Below, piece after piece: positions 6,396 to 9,902 of a stretch of DNA of 9,902 bases. The translations under genes were made by a program, and so were the position numbers. The notes beneath the pieces were generated by a model. The model ran no database searches. It saw only the letters and a program-made list of their open reading frames with translations, and was not told the origin of the DNA. How positions within the stretch are numbered: the stretch's first letter is position 1; each line of letters opens with the position of its first letter. This DNA is from VGDP01 sp040905845 (lineage in GTDB: Bacteria; Pseudomonadota; Alphaproteobacteria; SP197): NCBI GenBank assembly GCA_040905845.1, contig JBBDQV010000044.1, positions 1 to 9,902 of the forward strand, given 5' to 3'.

Positions 6396-7142
6396 ATGGT
6401 TGGATTGATCCCGACGGTCTTGGTTCTGGTCTTAAGCTTGGCGTGCGCGGCCGTCGGGGCCGCGAGTGAGAATGACGAGGCGATCTTTGCCGAGCGCCGT
6501 GCGGCGCTCATGCGCGAGGTCCAAGCCCTGGGTCTCGGCGAGCTGCAGCTGCTCGGTCGCCGCGAGTTCGATCCTCGGGTGATAGAGGTGATGGGCCGGA
6601 TTCCGCGGCACGAATTCGTTCCCGAAGCCTTGCGCGACTCGGCCTACGCGAACCGACCTCTGCCGATCGGTTACGGCCAGACGATCTCACAACCTTATGT
6701 CGTCGCCTTGATGACCGACGTTTTGGCGTTGGAGCCCGGCGACCGAGTGCTCGAGGTCGGCACGGGCTCGGGCTACCAGGCGGCGATCCTGGCTGAGTTG
6801 GTCGAGCGGGTCTTCACTATCGAGATCGTCGCTGCCCTGGGCGAGGCGGCGGCGGGACGTCTCGCCCGGCTTGGCTACGAGAACGTGCGCGTTCGGGTCG
6901 GCGATGGCTATTTCGGTTGGCCGGACGAAGCCCCGTTCGATGCCATCATTGTCACCGCCGCTGCCACCCACGTGCCCCCACCGTTGGTCCAGCAGCTCAA
7001 GCCAGGGGGCCGCATGGTGATCCCGGTCGGCCATCAATTCGAGGTCCAGTACCTGACGCTCGTGGACAAGGACCCAGATGGCCGCATTACGATGCGCCAG
7101 ACACTGCCAGTGGCTTTCGTTCCGCTCACCGGCGGCAATTGA
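6396..7142 (+). CDS. pcm: Exported protein-L-isoaspartate O-methyltransferase
   Basis: Family members methylate the alpha-carboxyl group of L-isoaspartyl residues, the first step in repairing damaged proteins, with S-adenosylmethionine as donor. The 248-residue protein carries the family hallmarks: RHEFVP (71-76), the substrate-binding IGYGQTISQPYVVALM (91-106), the SAM-binding motif VLEVGTGSGYQAA (118-130), FDAIIVTAA (181-189) and LKPGGRMVIPVG (201-212). Unlike the usual cytoplasmic enzyme it has a hydrophobic N-terminus (residues 3-21, VLVLVLSLACAAVGA) with a possible cleavage after AVGA, so it probably acts outside the cytoplasm or on the membrane. The n-region has no Lys or Arg, which is odd. 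A TTG at 6360 would add 12 residues including Arg and Lys and cannot be excluded. The ribosome site is weak (GGGGG about 7 nt upstream). It overlaps the next gene by one base. Codon use is less G/C-strict than in the left half of the window. Confidence 0.93.
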   Translation: MVGLIPTVLVLVLSLACAAVGAASENDEAIFAERRAALMREVQALGLGELQLLGRREFDPRVIEVMGRIPRHEFVPEALRDSAYANRPLPIGYGQTISQPYVVALMTDVLALEPGDRVLEVGTGSGYQAAILAELVERVFTIEIVAALGEAAAGRLARLGYENVRVRVGDGYFGWPDEAPFDAIIVTAAATHVPPPLVQQLKPGGRMVIPVGHQFEVQYLTLVDKDPDGRITMRQTLPVAFVPLTGGN

Positions 7143-9562
7143 TGGACCAAGCCGACGCCGAGGTCGCCCTTCGTCGGCCGACCCTGTTGGCGATCGCCCT
7201 GTTGTCGGGCGCGGCGCTCGGCCTCGAGGTGCTGCTGCTCAGGCTGTTCGCCATCATTCAGTGGCACCACTTTGCCTCGATGGCGATTGGGCTGGCGCTG
7301 CTCGGCTGGGGCGTGAGCGGCAGCGTGCTGACCGCGACGGCGGAGCGAGTGCGGACCCGATTTTCCGCCTTCTTCACCGGCAACGCCGCCGCTTTCGGAG
7401 TCTCCGCGGTGGCGGCGTTCTCGATCGCCCAGCGCATCCCCTTCAATCCGCCCGAGCTCCTGTGGGATTGGCGCCAGCCGCTTTGGCTGGCCGCCATCTA
7501 CCTTGTCCTCGCGGTGCCGTTCCTGTTCGCGGCCAACGCCATCGCCGCCGCCCTCATGACCTTCCGAGGCCGGTCCGGCCGCGTCTATGGTGCCGATCTG
7601 CTCGGCGCGGGGACCGGCGCGGTGGCCGTGGTCGGGGTCCTGACGCAGTTGCCCGAAACGGGTGCCTTGGCATTCCTGTCGGGCCTCGGCCCGGTCGCGG
7701 CAGCCTTGGTGATACCAGGCGGACCGCGAAAGGCGGTCCTCTTGGCGCTGGCGGCCTTGCTATGGGCATCGTGGGTGGACCTGCGGCCGTCCCCCTTCAA
7801 GCCGCTGAGCCGCGCGCTCCAGGTGGTCGGGGCGGACGTGGTGGCCGAGCGTTCGGGGCCTCTTGGCCGTCTCACGGTGGTCGCGAACTCCGAGGTTCCG
7901 TTTCGCGACGCCCCCGGCTTGGCGCTGACCAGCCCCACGGGGCCGCCGGAACAGCGCGCCATCTTCGTTGACGGAGAGGGCCCCCTGATCGTCGATCGCC
8001 ATCAACAGGGTGCCCCTCCACCACCCTATCTCGACCATCTGACGTCCGCGCTTCCCTATCACTTGGGTGAGCGGCGCCAAGTTCTGTTGCTGGGCCTCGG
8101 TGGCGGCCGAGGAATCCTGCAAGCCCTGCTCCACGGCGCCCAGCACATCGACGTCACGGAGCCCGACTCGGGGCACGTCGCATTGCTTCGCGATGAGCTG
8201 GAAGACTTTTCCGGCCACTTGCTCGAAGCCTCGCGAGTGCATGTCCACATCGGGCAACCGCGCAGCGTTCTCGCCACCGCCGAACGCCGCTGGGATCTGA
8301 TCGCGCTCGAGGCCGGTGGCTCGGCAGCCGGTTTAGGCGCGGCCGGGGCCGACTATCGGCTGACGGTCGAAGCGTTTGCCGACTACCTGACTCGCCTCGC
8401 ACCCGGCGGACTCCTGGCGGTCAGCGGACCGATCGACCTGCCGCCGCGCGCCGCGCTGCGTTTGCTCGCCACCGCCGTCGCCGCCTTGGGTCGGGCCCAT
8501 GCGGATGCCCCCGGACGCCATCTCGTCATGGTCCGCAGCTGGCAGACCGTCACCATGGTCGTCAGCGCGGACCCACTTCCCGCCGGGACCGCTGGCGCGG
8601 TGCGTGTCTTTGTCGAGACTCGCGGATTCGACCCGATCCATTTCCCCGACATGCGGTCGGAAGAAGCCAATCGCCGAGTCATCCTCGATGTCCCGTGGTT
8701 CTACGACGCGGCCAAGGCGCTTCTAGAGGTCAATGCCGAGCCCTTCATGGCGCGCTGGAAGTATGCGATCGCACCCGCCACGGACGACCGCCCATTCTTC
8801 CACGATTTCTTTCGCTGGGCGCTGTTGCCCGAGGTGTTGGCGCTTCGGGAGCGCGGCGGCATGGGCCTTTTCGAGTGGGGACATCTGGTCGTGGTCGCCG
8901 CGCTGATTCAAGCGGTACTGGCTGCCGTCATCCTGGTGCCACTGCCGCTGTTGATCGCTGGACGGCGCGGCACGGCCTCGACGCCAGGGCTGTCGAGGCC
9001 TCGGACCCTTTGCTACTTCCTGGCCCTTGGGCTCGCCTTCCTGTGCATCGAGATCGCTTTCCTGGAGCGCTTCGTCCTGTTTCTCGGCCATCCCGTCCTG
9101 GCGGCGGCGGTGTGCCTCGCCGGCTTCTTGGTCTTTGCCGGTCTGGGAAGTCAGGCATCGCATCGGATCGAGCGACCGGGTCGCGCGGCGACGGCAACGG
9201 CGATCCTGTCCTTGGCCTACCTGGCGGGATTACCTCCTCTGTTCGAGTTCCTGGCGCCGTTGCCAACCGAGGCCCGTGGCCTCGTGTCCGTGGCCCTGAT
9301 CGCACCGCTGGGGTTCTTCATGGGTATGCCGTTTCCACTCGGTTTGGCGGCCTTGGACGCCAGGGCACCTCGATGGGTACCGTGGGCCTGGGCCGTCAAC
9401 GGCTGTGCCTCCGTGATCGCGTCGCCGCTGGCTGGACTCATGGCGCTTGAATTCGGTTTCTCGGCGGTGATCGCGGTCGCCGCGTGTCTCTACCTCTTGG
9501 CGGCCACGGTGGCACCTCCCGCAACGACCGCTCTATGTAAACCAGACACGGTGCTGTCCTAG
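7142..9562 (+). CDS. Polytopic membrane protein with spermidine-synthase-like methyltransferase domain
   Basis: The 806-residue protein has three parts. Residues 1-212 hold about six to seven membrane helices (first two at 13-36 and 43-64). A soluble central part (about 215-575) contains a Rossmann methyltransferase domain like PF01564, with LLLGLGGGRG (315-324), the acidic ribose-binding position Glu340 in DVTEPD, WDLIALEAGGS (384-394) and YRLTVEAFADYLTRLAPGG (405-423), and ends with TDDRPFFHDFF (547-557). Residues 579-792 hold about seven more helices with the signature GFFMGMPFPLGL (724-735) and WAWAVNGCASV (748-758). This architecture is known from uncharacterised SpeE-like membrane proteins. 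The spermidine-synthase DxxDP segment is absent, so aminopropyl transfer is unlikely and the reaction is unknown. The start is fixed by TGATG overlap with pcm. The last residues, from about 792, are unlike a helix and may have been altered by the IS insertion that follows. Confidence 0.9.
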   Translation: MDQADAEVALRRPTLLAIALLSGAALGLEVLLLRLFAIIQWHHFASMAIGLALLGWGVSGSVLTATAERVRTRFSAFFTGNAAAFGVSAVAAFSIAQRIPFNPPELLWDWRQPLWLAAIYLVLAVPFLFAANAIAAALMTFRGRSGRVYGADLLGAGTGAVAVVGVLTQLPETGALAFLSGLGPVAAALVIPGGPRKAVLLALAALLWASWVDLRPSPFKPLSRALQVVGADVVAERSGPLGRLTVVANSEVPFRDAPGLALTSPTGPPEQRAIFVDGEGPLIVDRHQQGAPPPPYLDHLTSALPYHLGERRQVLLLGLGGGRGILQALLHGAQHIDVTEPDSGHVALLRDELEDFSGHLLEASRVHVHIGQPRSVLATAERRWDLIALEAGGSAAGLGAAGADYRLTVEAFADYLTRLAPGGLLAVSGPIDLPPRAALRLLATAVAALGRAHADAPGRHLVMVRSWQTVTMVVSADPLPAGTAGAVRVFVETRGFDPIHFPDMRSEEANRRVILDVPWFYDAAKALLEVNAEPFMARWKYAIAPATDDRPFFHDFFRWALLPEVLALRERGGMGLFEWGHLVVVAALIQAVLAAVILVPLPLLIAGRRGTASTPGLSRPRTLCYFLALGLAFLCIEIAFLERFVLFLGHPVLAAAVCLAGFLVFAGLGSQASHRIERPGRAATATAILSLAYLAGLPPLFEFLAPLPTEARGLVSVALIAPLGFFMGMPFPLGLAALDARAPRWVPWAWAVNGCASVIASPLAGLMALEFGFSAVIAVAACLYLLAATVAPPATTALCKPDTVLS

Positions 9563-9604
9563 GCTCCGTATGCATCGATTGCGTTGTGATTCAAAGGGTT
9601 CATG

Positions 9605-9609
9605 GGAGG
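9605..9609 (+). promoter_or_regulatory. Shine-Dalgarno site of the IS5-type transposase
   Basis: GGAGG lies 9 nt upstream of the ATG at 9619, a strong ribosome site that supports this start for the transposase fragment. Confidence 0.6.
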
Positions 9610-9618
9610 TTGCTGGCC

Positions 9619-9764
9619 ATGAACCGATTGCTTTGGCTGTCGGATGAGCAATGGGCTCGGATCGAGCCGCTGCTGCCGCATTTTGGAAGCCCGGAGCGCA
9701 AGGATGATCGTCGGGTGCTGAGCGGAATCAGCCACGTCTTGCGCACCGGCATGCCGTGGCTTGA
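9619..9764 (+). pseudogene. Truncated IS5-family transposase (N-terminal domain only)
   Basis: From the ATG the translation reads MNRLLWLSDEQWARIEPLLP, continues through KDDRRVLSGISHVLRTG and ends its resemblance at MPW, residue 47 (about 9759). This is the N-terminal domain (DUF4096 / PF13340) of IS5-group DDE transposases, which normally continues with RD.P..YGP...YNRF.RW and a catalytic DDE domain. Here that part is replaced by unrelated sequence; the frame stays open to the window edge (94 codons) but the remaining residues are not transposase-like. All three catalytic acidic residues are missing, so the product cannot be active. Confidence 0.8.
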
Positions 9765-9788
9765 GAGAGTGTCCGATATCTTGTGTAA
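9765..9788. mobile_element. Possible terminal inverted repeat of an IS256-family element
   Basis: The 24 nt begin GAGAGTGTCC and end TTGTGTAA. Read on the minus strand this has the form TTACACAA...GGACACTCTC, which matches the terminal pattern I know from IS256-family elements. It starts exactly where the IS5 transposase loses its resemblance, as expected if a second element jumped into it. The rest of this element would lie to the right, but the 114 bp still visible contain no transposase that I recognise on either strand. The identification rests on memory of the family termini. Confidence 0.4.
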
Positions 9789-9902
9789 GAGCCCGTTTGA
9801 GATTGCACCGCCTACCGTTTCACACCTCCGTCATGCCCGGCCTTGCGCCACGGCTGTCCGGTTGGGGTTGCTGCGGACGAACCGGATTTCGGCCCCGCGC
9901 GC

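Larger units (their letters stand above)
9563..9764 (+). mobile_element. 5' remnant of an IS5-family insertion sequence
   Basis: Directly after the stop codon of the membrane-protein gene begins a short A/T-richer stretch that leads into an IS5-type transposase start. The presumed left end lies in 9558-9600 and includes CTAG at 9559-9562 and GATTCAAAGGGTT near 9590; I cannot define the terminal repeat because the right end is missing. The element is cut at about 9764, where the sequence changes to what looks like the end of a different IS. Most of the transposase and the right terminus are absent. Confidence 0.65.

Noticed and set aside
7078..7971. 297-codon plus-strand frame overlapping the membrane-protein gene
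   Set aside because: It runs in another frame of a gene with clear family motifs, is Arg/Gly-rich and shows no domain.
1..9902. CRISPR array, toxin-antitoxin or known defence genes
   Set aside because: No spaced direct repeats and no proteins with such motifs were seen on either strand.

Overview
The window looks like chromosomal DNA from a high-GC alphaproteobacterium, most likely in or near the Rhodospirillales. This is inferred from the near-exclusive G/C third codon positions in the housekeeping genes, the typical short alphaproteobacterial Ppx/GppA, and the sequence of GuaA, GuaB and RlmE. No species can be named from the sequence alone.

Layout. Positions 1-191 are non-coding and hold a cluster of inverted repeats that resembles the dispersed REP-like elements of alphaproteobacteria. 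Positions 192-5584 hold five minus-strand genes, read from right to left: ppx/gppA (exopolyphosphatase family), rlmE (23S rRNA 2'-O-ribose methyltransferase, overlapping the ppx stop by 4 nt), guaB (IMP dehydrogenase, with a clear sigma70-type promoter in the gap after rlmE), a small exported TPR protein, and guaA (GMP synthase). GuaB and GuaA catalyse the two consecutive steps IMP to XMP to GMP, and guaB-TPR-guaA probably forms one transcription unit. Positions 5788-5861 encode a plus-strand tRNA-Gln (anticodon CUG) with an encoded CCA, a good promoter and a strong hairpin in its 5' leader.

After the tRNA the character changes. A decayed minus-strand fragment carries the N-terminal zinc-binding domain of a gamma-butyrobetaine-dioxygenase-like protein. 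It is followed by a plus-strand gene pair with visibly looser codon use: an L-isoaspartyl O-methyltransferase with an N-terminal export signal, and an 806-residue polytopic membrane protein with a spermidine-synthase-like methyltransferase domain in its middle. The two overlap by one base (TGATG), so they are likely co-translated. The window ends in insertion-sequence debris: the first 47 codons of an IS5-type transposase, cut off by a sequence that resembles a terminal repeat of an IS256-family element.

The left half is ordinary housekeeping DNA. The right half (from about 5862) looks like an accessory segment bordered by a tRNA and IS remnants. Its most interesting content is the coupled pair of an exported isoaspartyl methyltransferase and a SpeE-like membrane protein, for which I know no described function as a unit.
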